Made by a program: the position numbers and the translations under genes. The notes beneath the pieces were generated by a model that was not told the DNA's origin, made no database searches, and was given only the letters and a program-made list of their open reading frames with translations. A DNA stretch of 64,000 bases from Pseudarcicella hirudinis. GTDB lineage: Bacteria; Bacteroidota; Bacteroidia; Cytophagales; Spirosomataceae. The stretch spans positions 593,162 to 657,161 of the forward strand of contig NZ_FOXH01000002.1 in the NCBI RefSeq assembly GCF_900115665.1, read 5' to 3'. Positions 37,241-46,046 of this stretch are shown here, piece after piece (within the stretch, counting starts at the first letter, position 1; each line of letters opens with the position of its first letter).

Positions 37241-38509
37241 TTAATTCTGTTTGGATAATAAATCACCGTTTCTCCATTGTTCAACTACCGGAAACCAGAT
37301 TGACTGATATTCTGCATACCGCTGCAATTCATAATGATCTTCTACAAACTGATTAGCTCTCTTATTGAAGGTGAAATTGATTTCTGAAAACTGCCCGTTT
37401 CTGGTGTAAGACCATACTTCACGATCTTTGGTTCTTGTGATTTTTGTAGGATCTCCCATAATTATCCAAACCATACCTTTATCAGTTTTCCAGCCTTCTT
37501 TATAGGTAGTAAAAAGACGATTCGCTTTCTCAACTCTCTGGTAGAAATTCTTTATGGTTCTTTTGGCAGCTCCCTGATTCCCGTTCATAAGGTTCAGCCA
37601 GTAATTATCCATCGATTTCTTGGCCTCTTTGGTATTATAAAGGTCCGTTGCTTCTGTATTGGTACTCATATATACCAAAGGTTTTACAAGTTTTTCCGGT
37701 CTTGTAATTTTTGGATAGCGGTTATCCACGGCAATTATTCCGATTCCGTAAGACTCTGTGGTATCTCTGGTAAAATAATAAAGTGCCTCCTGTTTCAGGA
37801 TAATCGGTGTACCGCTGGTTACTGTAAAAGAAGAATCAACAAATAACTGTTTTGAAACCTGTCGCGGAGCTGTTGCCATTGGTGACATGGCCGGATCAAA
37901 TTCATATTTATAACGGTAAACCTGGAATTTCTGACCATTATCTGCCAGGCTCTTCAGCTGAATCGTATCCTGTGCATAAAAGTAATTTCTGGCAAGTGGT
38001 TTCTGACCGGATTTATCGAAAAACATATAATAATCACCTACTTTGCCAGATTGAAAACGTAGAAAAATATCGTTTGCAAATTTATTTCCGGTAGAATTGT
38101 CTCTGATTTCCGAAATCCCCATAGCTGTCAGCATATCTTTAGGTTTTGGTAAATCGAAAGAGACCGTAAACCAGTTTCCATCTAAAGTGACATTTTCCGG
38201 AGTCAGCATCAGGGCGGTACTTGAAATAACCTGACGGGAAGTATAATCAGGATAAAGCGAGAACGAGATAGACAAATCTTTGATAAACTGCGTAACGTTT
38301 GTCTGTTTGTCGGTATCAATACTTAAATAAACCCTTACCGAATTGCCGTTATTGAGAAACCTGCTTTTGCAGATTAATTGCTGTGAAGGAGACTTACTGG
38401 TAGCCGAAGTGTTATTTTGCTTGCCTGTGCCATATTTACCGGGAGTGTTGGAAACCATACAACTGCTCAGTAAGCAGGCAGATACAAAGAAGTATAACAA
38501 TCGTTTCAT
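37241..38509 (-). CDS. GWxTD-domain lipoprotein
   Basis: A 422-residue protein. The start at 38509 gives a lipoprotein signal (MKRLLYFFVSACLLSSCMVS) with the lipidated cysteine in LLSSC; the upstream in-frame extension is not signal-like. The N-terminal half is beta-rich. The GWxTD domain is near the C-terminus: EGWKTDKGMVWIIMGDP, then REVWSYTRNG and INFTFNKRANQF. The domain is common in Bacteroidota and Acidobacteriota and its function is unknown. Membrane anchoring is inferred from the lipobox. Confidence 0.88.
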   Translation of the reverse strand: MKRLLYFFVSACLLSSCMVSNTPGKYGTGKQNNTSATSKSPSQQLICKSRFLNNGNSVRVYLSIDTDKQTNVTQFIKDLSISFSLYPDYTSRQVISSTALMLTPENVTLDGNWFTVSFDLPKPKDMLTAMGISEIRDNSTGNKFANDIFLRFQSGKVGDYYMFFDKSGQKPLARNYFYAQDTIQLKSLADNGQKFQVYRYKYEFDPAMSPMATAPRQVSKQLFVDSSFTVTSGTPIILKQEALYYFTRDTTESYGIGIIAVDNRYPKITRPEKLVKPLVYMSTNTEATDLYNTKEAKKSMDNYWLNLMNGNQGAAKRTIKNFYQRVEKANRLFTTYKEGWKTDKGMVWIIMGDPTKITRTKDREVWSYTRNGQFSEINFTFNKRANQFVEDHYELQRYAEYQSIWFPVVEQWRNGDLLSKQN

Positions 38510-38832
38510 AATAGAACCTGATTTTAAGTGTTCAGACTTAAATATAGTTTGAATAAGTTTTGTGAATTCATGATGGTAATAATTATACATTGGTTTCTCA
38601 TGAATCCATTTCCTGTTCCCCTCATTCTCATTCAGCAGAATTTTGCTGTATTTTGCCTGAAAAGGAAACTTTGCTAAAGATACAAAGTTTAAGAAAGTTT
38701 AAATGGATAACGAATCAAATCACATAGTATTTTTTTCATGTCAATCAAAAGCGGTAATTTTGGTAATAATTCTGTAAAATTTGGAGAAATAAAAGTCTTT
38801 AGGCTTTCTTTGTCTGAAATACTTATTAAGAA
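38510..38832. other. Intergenic region, no feature recognised
   Basis: This 323-base divergent gap between the GWxTD lipoprotein and a methyltransferase is AT-rich. TTTCTTTG at about 38806 is a weak -7 candidate for the forward gene. Confidence 0.3.
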
Positions 38833-39603
38833 ATGTACAAAACTACTGAAATTGCCTCATCGGAAATCATCTCCGATAACCCGGTTCACCAGCGCCTGCT
38901 GTTCCCTTATGTAGAAGCTGCAAGAATGGTTTCCGGAAATCTTTTGGAAATCGGTTGCGGAACAGGCCGCGGGGTAGCTGTTTTAGGAAATTCAGTTACA
39001 AACTATACTGGAGTTGACAAAAACGAGCCGTTGATGACAAAATTAACGCAGGAATATCCTGATTTTAAATTCATCGATATGTTTCTGCCTCCGTTAAAAG
39101 GCCTGGAAGATAACAGCTTTGATTTTATTGTTACCTTTCAGGTGATTGAACATATTGAGGATGACAACGAATTTATCAAAGAAGCACACAGGGTTTTAAA
39201 ACCAGGTGGAAAATTGATTCTGACTACGGTCAATCGTAAATATTCTTTAAGCCGTAATCCCTGGCATGTAAGAGAATACCTTGCCGGAGAATTAAAAGGG
39301 CTGATTCTGAAACATTTCTCAGCAATCCAGACAAAGGGTGTTCACGGAAATGAAAAGGTAATGGCCTATTATGAGGAAAATAAGAAATCTGTTCAAAGAA
39401 TAACCCGTTTTGACATTTTTAATCTCCAGTACAGATTGCCGAGATGGATGCTTCAGATTCCTTATGATATTGCCAACAGATTGAGCCGAAATATGCTGCA
39501 AAAAACAGATAATAAACTGGTTACAGGAATTACCTATCAGGATTATTTCCTCAATGACGATGCAGAGGAATGTCTGGACTTTTTCTACATTGCTACCAAA
39601 TAA
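38833..39603 (+). CDS. SAM-dependent methyltransferase, class I
   Basis: A 256-residue methyltransferase. Motif I (LLEIGCGTGRGVAVL) is near residue 40. VDKNEP is the ribose-binding acidic strand. FDFIVTFQVIEHIEDDNEF and HRVLKPGGKLILTTVN are motifs of the Methyltransf_11 / UbiE-like families. The C-terminal 100 residues are variable and presumably bind the substrate, which cannot be named. It precedes another methyltransferase by 45 bases, so they may be one operon. Confidence 0.92.
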   Translation: MYKTTEIASSEIISDNPVHQRLLFPYVEAARMVSGNLLEIGCGTGRGVAVLGNSVTNYTGVDKNEPLMTKLTQEYPDFKFIDMFLPPLKGLEDNSFDFIVTFQVIEHIEDDNEFIKEAHRVLKPGGKLILTTVNRKYSLSRNPWHVREYLAGELKGLILKHFSAIQTKGVHGNEKVMAYYEENKKSVQRITRFDIFNLQYRLPRWMLQIPYDIANRLSRNMLQKTDNKLVTGITYQDYFLNDDAEECLDFFYIATK

Positions 39604-39648
39604 AGCGTTCTGATACACTTTTTTAATACGTTGTAAAACCTGAAATCC

Positions 39649-40296
39649 ATGGACTTTCTACCAAAAGACATTAGCCTTTATGCAGAGGAACATACAACTT
39701 CTGAAAGTGAGGTTTTAGCCCGTTTGAACCGGGAAACGCATTCGAAAATTATGCAGCCCAGAATGCTCTCAGGGCATATTCAGGGACGAACTTTGTCGAT
39801 GTTTTCCCATATGATTCGGCCCGGGCGGATTTTGGAGATTGGAACTTATACAGGATATTCAGCTCTGTGTCTGGCGGAAGGACTGGCAGAGGATGGTAAA
39901 CTGATTACCCTTGATATTAATGAGGAACTGGAAGCTTTTACAAGGTCTTTCTTTGCTGACTCCGGTTTAGATTCAAAAATCGATTATCGTATTGGAAATG
40001 CAATTGAAATCATTCCTGATTTAGAGGAAGTATTTGACATTGTATTTATTGATGCTGATAAACTGAATTACCACAATTATTATCACCTGGTTTTTGATAA
40101 AGTAAGAACCGGAGGGTACATTATTTCAGACAATGTACTCTGGAGTGGAAAAGTTACTCAGATTGAAGAAGGAAAAAAGGTTGATAAGGATACGCAGGCC
40201 ATTCTTGATTTTAATAAAATGTGCCATGAAGATTCAAGAACAGAAAATGTACTTTTACCCATCAGAGATGGTTTACTGATTTCCAGAAAGCTGTAA
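39649..40296 (+). CDS. O-methyltransferase (catechol-type, metal dependent)
   Basis: A 215-residue O-methyltransferase of the PF01596 (CCoAOMT-like) family. It has ILEIGTYTGYSALCLAEGL near residue 60, LITLDINEELEAF, the metal-binding DADKLNYHNYYH, and IISDNVLWSGKV. In the family, conserved acidic residues bind a divalent ion and SAM methylates a catechol or similar hydroxyl. The length is standard. It overlaps in orientation with the preceding methyltransferase and converges on the LysM gene. Confidence 0.93.
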   Translation: MDFLPKDISLYAEEHTTSESEVLARLNRETHSKIMQPRMLSGHIQGRTLSMFSHMIRPGRILEIGTYTGYSALCLAEGLAEDGKLITLDINEELEAFTRSFFADSGLDSKIDYRIGNAIEIIPDLEEVFDIVFIDADKLNYHNYYHLVFDKVRTGGYIISDNVLWSGKVTQIEEGKKVDKDTQAILDFNKMCHEDSRTENVLLPIRDGLLISRKL

Positions 40297-40323
40297 CATA
40301 TTGTTTAATAATCAGGCGATAAA

Positions 40324-42567
40324 CTATCGTCTGATTATTAATTTTTGTCCGGCCAATACATTATAATTCCTGATATTGTTCCATTTTACTACATCTTCCA
40401 CCGATACACCATATAATTGAGAAACCCTGAACACAGTCTCGCCGGTTTTCAGAATATGGTATTTGGTTTTAATGTCTTTCGTACCTGAATCGTTCTGATT
40501 CTTTACAATTAATTCCTGTCCGATTTCAATAGTATAATTATTCAGGCCATTCCACTGCATCAGCTTGTCAACCGAAACGCCGTAAATCTTAGAAACCCTG
40601 AAAAGTGTTTCTCCGGCCTGTACCACATGAGTTGAGGAGTTGTTATTACCGGAAATATATTTGTTAACAACCGGATTTTCGGTTTTGGTTACGATCTCTC
40701 TGCCTGAATTTTCTTCTGTAAGACCTTGTTTGGGAAAGGCAGCAATATTGTTATCAGAATTAATTCCCACACTCTGGCTGACCAAAATTACCTGACCCGA
40801 TCTGAGAGGTGTTCCGGGCTGTGTTTTATTAATCCGATACAATTCATCCAGACTCATTCCGTACATTTTAGCAATACTGAAAAAGGTCTGTTTAATCTGA
40901 ACCGTATGGTTGATTATTTTTCTGATTTCATTGCCTGAACTTTTAGGAGTGGATGCTGATTCCTCAGCAGGCTCTACTACGGTAACAACTGGTGCTGAAA
41001 CTTTAGGCTCCTCGGTTTTAGGAGGAGTCTCAACAATTGTAGTTTTAGGTATTACTGGTTCTGCTGCAGGTTTCTGAACCGGTTCGATAACCACTTTTTC
41101 CGTGTTATCAATGACGGTAGTAGTTACATTTGGTTTTGACGGGTTATCGGTATTTTTAGCAGGTAAATCGCTTTGTTCAGGACGGGAATAGAATTCTGAT
41201 TTTTCATCTCTGGAATAAATCTCTCTCGTCAGAATGGTAGGAGCAGAGGGTGGAGCATCATTGGTATTAACAAATTCTACAGGCTGATTATTTGGTCTGG
41301 TATCGACTAACCAGATCAATCTTCCTTTTTGAAGTCGCTGAATGGTTTGCAATCTGTTTTTAGATAGCAATTCCTCTAACTGAACGCCATACATCTGGGA
41401 TATTTTCCAGAGTGTTTCATTTCCCTGAACAGTATGGAAGGCTACAACGGCTTTTTTATCTTTCTTTCTTAAATAATAAATCTCATTTGGAATTATTCTG
41501 TCATTTTCATCCAGGTCATTATATTTCAGGAATTTTTTCTTATTGATTCCTCCACGATCGGCAATTGTCTCAGGTGTATCACCTGCGAAGGCAAGAATCC
41601 CCTTTTTACCATTGATTTCATACAAAACCGCATCACCTTTTTTAGAACTTTGAGAAACCAGATTGAGTACCGGGAAGCCTAAATCATTTTTAACAACTTC
41701 CTGGCTTTCAATAGTGTTTTGCTGAGAAGAGCGGTCTTTCAGTTTTTTAATCTGATCAGAATTAACCGGAAAGTAAACAATATAGTCTTTGTCGTCAGGT
41801 ACGCTGGTGGATTGCAGCCATGAATTATTCTTACGGATCTCCACTAAATCTACATTTAATTCTCTGGAAATATCCGAAAGGTTTTTTCCCCGGCTATTCG
41901 GGTATTCAAAAAGGTAACTACCACTTGAATCTTTGAAAGATTTATATTCTCTTTCCAGAAAATGCTTGTAAGCCAGAAATCTTAAAACATACCAATCTGT
42001 TGAAGAATTGACAGAAATGTCATTTTTGGCAGCCCAGTCGAGGGAATTATTTCTGCGGACAGCCCCTAAACCCAGGCGATAGGAGAGAAGAGTTGCGACC
42101 CAGTTTCTTAAAATCAGGTTATTTCTTGACAGATAGACCGCTGCTCCACGTGTAGCAGCAACAATGTGTTTTCTTTCATCCACAACACCGTCAACTCTTA
42201 AACCGACTTCCTGAGCAGTTTCCCTTTTAAATTGCCAGAAACCATAAGCATTTGAGGTTGAAATAGCTTCCGGATTCAAAGCACTTTCCTGTACGCATAA
42301 ATATTTGAAATCATCAGGAATTCCTTCTTCGGCCAGGATTCTTTCAATCACCGGAAAATACAGAACCATTTTGGATAAAACCGCATCAAGGTATTTCCGG
42401 TTATTGTTCAAATTGTCAATTTCATTCTGGATAATAGATTTGGCACTTCCATCAATTCTGACATTGACAGATCCGACTATAATACTGCGGGGGAGTTCCT
42501 GAGCTTTGACAAGGGCAAAGGGGAAAAACAGCATAAATATATACGACAGCGAAAAACGCTTTCTCAT
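40324..42567 (-). CDS. Lytic transglycosylase with LysM repeats (MltD-like)
   Basis: A 747-residue envelope enzyme. The ATG at 42567 gives a signal peptide (RFSLSYIFMLFFPFALVKAQ); the 38 codons open upstream are rejected. Residues about 70-230 form an SLT/MltD catalytic domain with the acid E in CVQESALNPEAIS, then NAYGFWQFK. About four clear LysM modules follow, with a weaker one before: HTVQGNETLWKISQMYGV, HTVQIKQTFFSIAKMYGM, HVVQAGETLFRVSKIYGV, ILKTGETVFRVSQLYGV. A long low-complexity linker rich in Pro, Val and Thr lies in the middle. It would cut peptidoglycan with release of anhydromuropeptides. Confidence 0.93.
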   Translation of the reverse strand: MRKRFSLSYIFMLFFPFALVKAQELPRSIIVGSVNVRIDGSAKSIIQNEIDNLNNNRKYLDAVLSKMVLYFPVIERILAEEGIPDDFKYLCVQESALNPEAISTSNAYGFWQFKRETAQEVGLRVDGVVDERKHIVAATRGAAVYLSRNNLILRNWVATLLSYRLGLGAVRRNNSLDWAAKNDISVNSSTDWYVLRFLAYKHFLEREYKSFKDSSGSYLFEYPNSRGKNLSDISRELNVDLVEIRKNNSWLQSTSVPDDKDYIVYFPVNSDQIKKLKDRSSQQNTIESQEVVKNDLGFPVLNLVSQSSKKGDAVLYEINGKKGILAFAGDTPETIADRGGINKKKFLKYNDLDENDRIIPNEIYYLRKKDKKAVVAFHTVQGNETLWKISQMYGVQLEELLSKNRLQTIQRLQKGRLIWLVDTRPNNQPVEFVNTNDAPPSAPTILTREIYSRDEKSEFYSRPEQSDLPAKNTDNPSKPNVTTTVIDNTEKVVIEPVQKPAAEPVIPKTTIVETPPKTEEPKVSAPVVTVVEPAEESASTPKSSGNEIRKIINHTVQIKQTFFSIAKMYGMSLDELYRINKTQPGTPLRSGQVILVSQSVGINSDNNIAAFPKQGLTEENSGREIVTKTENPVVNKYISGNNNSSTHVVQAGETLFRVSKIYGVSVDKLMQWNGLNNYTIEIGQELIVKNQNDSGTKDIKTKYHILKTGETVFRVSQLYGVSVEDVVKWNNIRNYNVLAGQKLIIRR

Positions 42568-42905
42568 TAGCAAGGAATTAGGGTGACTACTTTTGGGGTA
42601 AATGGATTTTATTGTATATAAAGCCTGAAAATAGAGGATTTTAGTAAACATAACAAGGAGTCTTTTAAAATTACACACCATTTTGATGAAATAATACCTT
42701 CCTTTTGTTAGATTTTGGCTGAACTAAAAATACAATTAATCTTTCATTAAACAAATGCCGGTCAACAATTAAAGTGCTGTAAAAACTAAAGTATATGCTG
42801 CATTTATAATTATTTTGTAGCAGGTAATAAGTAGTGAACTGGATTTTTTAAGACATTATTATACTAAATTTGCAATAATTTTAAAAAATTTGACTCAAGA
42901 GGACC
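42568..42905. other. Divergent intergenic region
   Basis: A 338-base AT-rich gap. TAAATTTG at 42865-42872 is a good -7 element for the DUF3109 gene, about 34 bases from its start; no matching -33 is clear. I see nothing else. Confidence 0.4.
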
Positions 42906-43472
42906 ATGATTTTAATTGAAGATACCGTAATAAGTGATGATATCGCTGACAAGTTTTTTGTTTGTGATATCTCAAAATGTAAGGGGGCCTGCTGTGTTGA
43001 AGGTGATCTGGGAGCACCTTTGGAAGATGCTGAATTGCCAGTCATGGAAGAAATTTATGAAAAGGTGAAACCATATCTTTCTGCCGAAGGAATCAAAGCC
43101 ATTGAGGAAGAAGGCGTTTATGTAAAAGACTGGGAGGGGGATTATTCAACACCGGTGATTAAAGGGAGAGAGTGCGCGTTTGCGATTTATGATGAGAAAA
43201 ATATATTGAAATGCGGCATTGAACAGGCTTATTTCGATAAAAAAATTGATTTCAGAAAACCTATTTCCTGTCATTTATATCCTATCAGAATTACGAAGTA
43301 CGACCATTACGAAGCATTAAATTACGATCGCTGGCATATTTGTTCTGATGCCTGTTCTCATGGTGAACAATTAGGTGTGGAATTGTATAAATTCCTCAGG
43401 GAACCACTTATTCGTAAATATGGCGAAAAATGGTATGAAGAGCTGGAGAGGGAGATATCGGAAAATAAGTAA
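42906..43472 (+). CDS. DUF3109-family cysteine-rich protein
   Basis: A 188-residue soluble protein. The cysteine cluster [11 protein letters not shown] near residue 23, followed by GREC, CGIE, SCHLYP and CSDACSHG, is the pattern of DUF3109, related to YkgJ-type proteins that probably bind metal or an Fe-S cluster. Conserved SCHLYPIRI supports the call. Function is unknown. A degenerate CTATGTG-type repeat (reverse orientation) follows at 43475. Confidence 0.9.
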   Translation: MILIEDTVISDDIADKFFVCDISKCKGACCVEGDLGAPLEDAELPVMEEIYEKVKPYLSAEGIKAIEEEGVYVKDWEGDYSTPVIKGRECAFAIYDEKNILKCGIEQAYFDKKIDFRKPISCHLYPIRITKYDHYEALNYDRWHICSDACSHGEQLGVELYKFLREPLIRKYGEKWYEELEREISENK

Positions 43473-43474
43473 TT

Positions 43475-43497
43475 ACATAGGCATATAGTGCACATAG
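43475..43497 (-). repeat. Single degenerate CTATGTG-type repeat
   Basis: On the reverse strand this reads CTATGTGCACTATATGCC then TATGT, a shortened copy of the 34978 repeat unit, just after the DUF3109 stop. Confidence 0.6.
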
Positions 43498-43539
43498 AAT
43501 GCAACCCATACATAGGGGCCTGTTTTGAATACATTGATA

Positions 43540-43860
43540 ATGGAGAATAAATTTCAACATGTTTATGAGGTAGTCAAGCTAATTCCGTATGGGAGAGTAA
43601 CTTCATATGGTGCTATTGCTGAATATCTTGGAACGAAGAACGGGGCAAGATTTGTGGGTTGGGCGATGAATGCCTGTCATGGTGATGCAGAGGTTCCGGC
43701 TCATCGGGTAGTAAACAGAAACGGGATGCTGAGCGGAAAAGCTTTCTTTGGAGGAAACAGAATGCAGGAATTGCTGGAAGCAGAAGGAATAAAAGTTGAA
43801 AATGATAAAATCCGGGGTTTTGACCAGGTTTTCTGGTCGCCTTCCAAAGAGTTGTTATAA
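43540..43860 (+). CDS. Alkyltransferase-like (ATL) protein
   Basis: A 106-residue protein with the DNA-binding fold of O6-alkylguanine-DNA alkyltransferase: VVKLIPYGRVTSYGAIAEYLG, then RFVGWAMNACHGDAEVPAHRVVNRNG. The motif that is PCHRV in active enzymes is PAHRV here, so the acceptor cysteine is replaced by alanine. That defines ATL proteins, which flip and mark alkylated guanine for nucleotide excision repair rather than repairing it. The frame opens upstream from a TTG, but the ATG at 43540 (MENKFQHVYEVV) is the likelier start. Confidence 0.9.
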   Translation: MENKFQHVYEVVKLIPYGRVTSYGAIAEYLGTKNGARFVGWAMNACHGDAEVPAHRVVNRNGMLSGKAFFGGNRMQELLEAEGIKVENDKIRGFDQVFWSPSKELL

Positions 43861-43872
43861 AATAAATATTAA

Positions 43873-43916
43873 GGAACGGGTCAGAATTTCACAAATTCTG
43901 ACCCGTTCCTTATTTT
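43873..43916. terminator. Bidirectional terminator, ATL / mtgA
   Basis: GGAACGGGTCAGAATTT and AAATTCTGACCCGTTCC form a 17-bp perfect stem with a 3-base loop, followed by TTATTTTC. It separates two convergent genes. Confidence 0.85.
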
Positions 43917-44714
43917 CTATAAATTAGCGATGTAGGCTTTACCTCCTAATCCCCGCATTTGACGCATAATAAAGTTGCTTCTTCTTTGCACATATGCTGA
44001 AGGGTTTTTGATTGAAAAACGGATAGGATTTGGTAAAACTGCCGCAATTCTGGCAGCTTCGGCTCTGGACAAGGAATTGGCAGAATGACCATAATATCTT
44101 AAGGAGGCAGCCTCTACTCCGAAAGTCATCTTGCCTGTTTCAGCGATATTCAGGTAAACTTCCAGAATTCTTTCTTTTCCCCAGATTAATTCAATCATAA
44201 AAGTAAAATACGCTTCCAATACCTTTCTGATATAACTTCTTCCTTGCCAAAGAAACACGTTTTTAGCTACCTGCTGAGAGATTGTACTGGCTCCTTTGAT
44301 GTGTTTTCCTCTCAGATTATGTCTGAAAGCACCCCACATCGCATCGAAGTCGAATCCGTGGTGATCAGGGAAAAGTTGGTCTTCAGAGGCTACAACAGCT
44401 AAAGCAGCTTCCTTGGAAATATTTTCATAAGGTTCCCAGTCTGAATATATTTCTGAGTCTCTTCCTTCAGCAATGGCTGTAAATTTTCTGTCCAGCATAG
44501 TAGGAGTCCACCAGATCGGAATAAACTTCAGTAGGATGATCCAGGTTATTGTAATACCAAAGAAATAGAGGAGTCCTTTTAGGAATTTTCTAAGAATGAA
44601 TCTCAGGAGACCATACCTTTTCCGGCCTTCCCAAAAGCTTTTCCACCAGCCGGATGGATTCTTTTTTTCAGGTTCTTCTTCCGGGATTATTGTTCTAAAG
44701 GTATTCTTAGCCAT
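43917..44714 (-). CDS. mtgA: Monofunctional peptidoglycan transglycosylase
   Basis: A 265-residue membrane-anchored GT51 glycosyltransferase that polymerises lipid II. A basic N-terminus precedes one membrane span (LLYFFGITITWIILLKFI). GT51 motifs follow: VVASEDQLFPDHHGFD (catalytic E), GASTISQQVAKNVFLW, RKVLEAYFTFMIE, KERILEVYLNIAETG and RAEAARIAAVLPNP. There is no transpeptidase domain, which fits the monofunctional form. HemW is encoded 87 bases upstream on the same strand. Confidence 0.96.
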   Translation of the reverse strand: MAKNTFRTIIPEEEPEKKNPSGWWKSFWEGRKRYGLLRFILRKFLKGLLYFFGITITWIILLKFIPIWWTPTMLDRKFTAIAEGRDSEIYSDWEPYENISKEAALAVVASEDQLFPDHHGFDFDAMWGAFRHNLRGKHIKGASTISQQVAKNVFLWQGRSYIRKVLEAYFTFMIELIWGKERILEVYLNIAETGKMTFGVEAASLRYYGHSANSLSRAEAARIAAVLPNPIRFSIKNPSAYVQRRSNFIMRQMRGLGGKAYIANL

Positions 44715-44801
44715 AAAAATATTGAAAAATCAGGAGTTTAATCGGTCATTGAAATTCAGAACCTCAAAGGTACAAATTTCAGCTGTTCAGACGTGCAAAA
44801 A

Positions 44802-45926
44802 TTATACTAAAAATAAATCTGAAGCGATTCTGTCGGCAAAGAGTTTGCCTTTGGAGGTCAATTTGATCGTTCCTTCATGGATTTGCAGAAAATTACTCTC
44901 CCGGAATGCAGACAAAGTTTCTTTTTGGATTTCCTGAAAGTTTTTACCTGAAATAGAGTCTATTTTACTGAGATTAACTCCCCATTTTGTCCTGAGACCG
45001 GTAAGAAGGTATTCATTAACTTTATCCTCAATACTCAGCATTTCAACTTCCGCAGGGATCTCATTCCTGAAAATGGATTTTACATAGAGAGCGTTATTTG
45101 AAATATTGTATTGGCGGGAGCTTCCGTTAAAACTATGAGCGGACGGGCCTACCCCTAAATACTCTTCCTGTTTCCAGTAACTGGTATTATGCCGGGAATA
45201 AAGGCTTTCTGAAGCAAAGTTTGAAATTTCATACTGCTCGTAACCTTTTGCAGCAAGTGTATCAATCAGCATTTCAAACTGTCTGGCCGCGAATTCATCG
45301 TCAATAGCCTGGATTTTACCTTGTTTTAACCACTTGCCAAACACGGTTTGCGGCTCAATGGTAAGGCTGTAGGCTGAGATGTGATTAATGCCCAAGGATG
45401 TTGCTTTGGCTAAGTCGTCTTCCCAAATCAGGTGATCCGGTGCAGGTATTGCGTAAATCAGATCGATACTTATATTTTCAATCCCAAGATCCTGAGAATA
45501 CTTTACACAACTTTCAGCTTCGTGTGCGTTGTGGACCCTGTTGAGGCTTTTAAGGTGGTTTTCATTGAAAGACTGAATTCCAATGCTCAGGCGGTTTATC
45601 TGATATTTTTTGAATAACTGAAGTTTTTCTTTCGTCAGATCATCAGGATTCGCTTCGAGGGTAATTTCTGCATCTTTTTTGATGTTAAAATGATGCGAAA
45701 TCGTTTCAAAAATCATGGCAAGGTCTTCTTCATTTAAAATTGAAGGCGTTCCTCCTCCAAAATAAACCGTTTCCAGATTCTTGTCTGCCAGATAATCTTT
45801 CTGAAGCCTGATTTCATTACAAATTGAAGTAATAATCTCTTTTTTGGCTTTCAGACTGGTTGAAAAATGGAAGTCGCAATAATGACAGGCTTGTTTGCAA
45901 AATGGTATGTGAATGTATAAATGCAA
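44802..45926 (-). CDS. hemW: Radical SAM protein HemW
   Basis: A 374-residue radical SAM protein. The 4Fe-4S motif CKQACHYCDF is at residues 10-19, followed by ETVYFGGGTPSIL, EANPDDLTKEKL, RLSIGIQSFNENHL and YEQYEISNFA. The HxNxxYW element (RHNTSYWKQEEYLGVGPSAHSF) separates HemW from true HemN; HemW is a heme chaperone and not a coproporphyrinogen dehydrogenase. The C-terminal winged-helix HemN_C domain is present. The length fits the family. Confidence 0.94.
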   Translation of the reverse strand: MHLYIHIPFCKQACHYCDFHFSTSLKAKKEIITSICNEIRLQKDYLADKNLETVYFGGGTPSILNEEDLAMIFETISHHFNIKKDAEITLEANPDDLTKEKLQLFKKYQINRLSIGIQSFNENHLKSLNRVHNAHEAESCVKYSQDLGIENISIDLIYAIPAPDHLIWEDDLAKATSLGINHISAYSLTIEPQTVFGKWLKQGKIQAIDDEFAARQFEMLIDTLAAKGYEQYEISNFASESLYSRHNTSYWKQEEYLGVGPSAHSFNGSSRQYNISNNALYVKSIFRNEIPAEVEMLSIEDKVNEYLLTGLRTKWGVNLSKIDSISGKNFQEIQKETLSAFRESNFLQIHEGTIKLTSKGKLFADRIASDLFLV

Positions 45927-45970
45927 ATTTTTTGATTTAATGTTTTAGATTATCAGAAAAGAGACTCCCT

Positions 45971-46015
45971 CTATGTGCCCTATGTGCCTATGTGGTTGCA
46001 ACATAGGGCACATAG
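45971..46015 (+). repeat. CTATGTG-type repeat with inverted half
   Basis: A full 31-base unit (CTATGTGCCCTATGTGCC then TATGTGGTTGCAA, 45971-46001) is followed at once by the inverted half CATAGGGCACATAG (46002-46015), so it can fold into a hairpin. It lies between the convergently spaced hemW start and the M16 gene end. Confidence 0.75.
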
Positions 46016-46046
46016 AAACAGGTTTAGTTTTCATTGTCTGAAATCT

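Noticed and set aside
38510..38590. N-terminal extension of the GWxTD protein
   Set aside because: The lipoprotein signal starts at the ATG at 38509; an extension would bury it.
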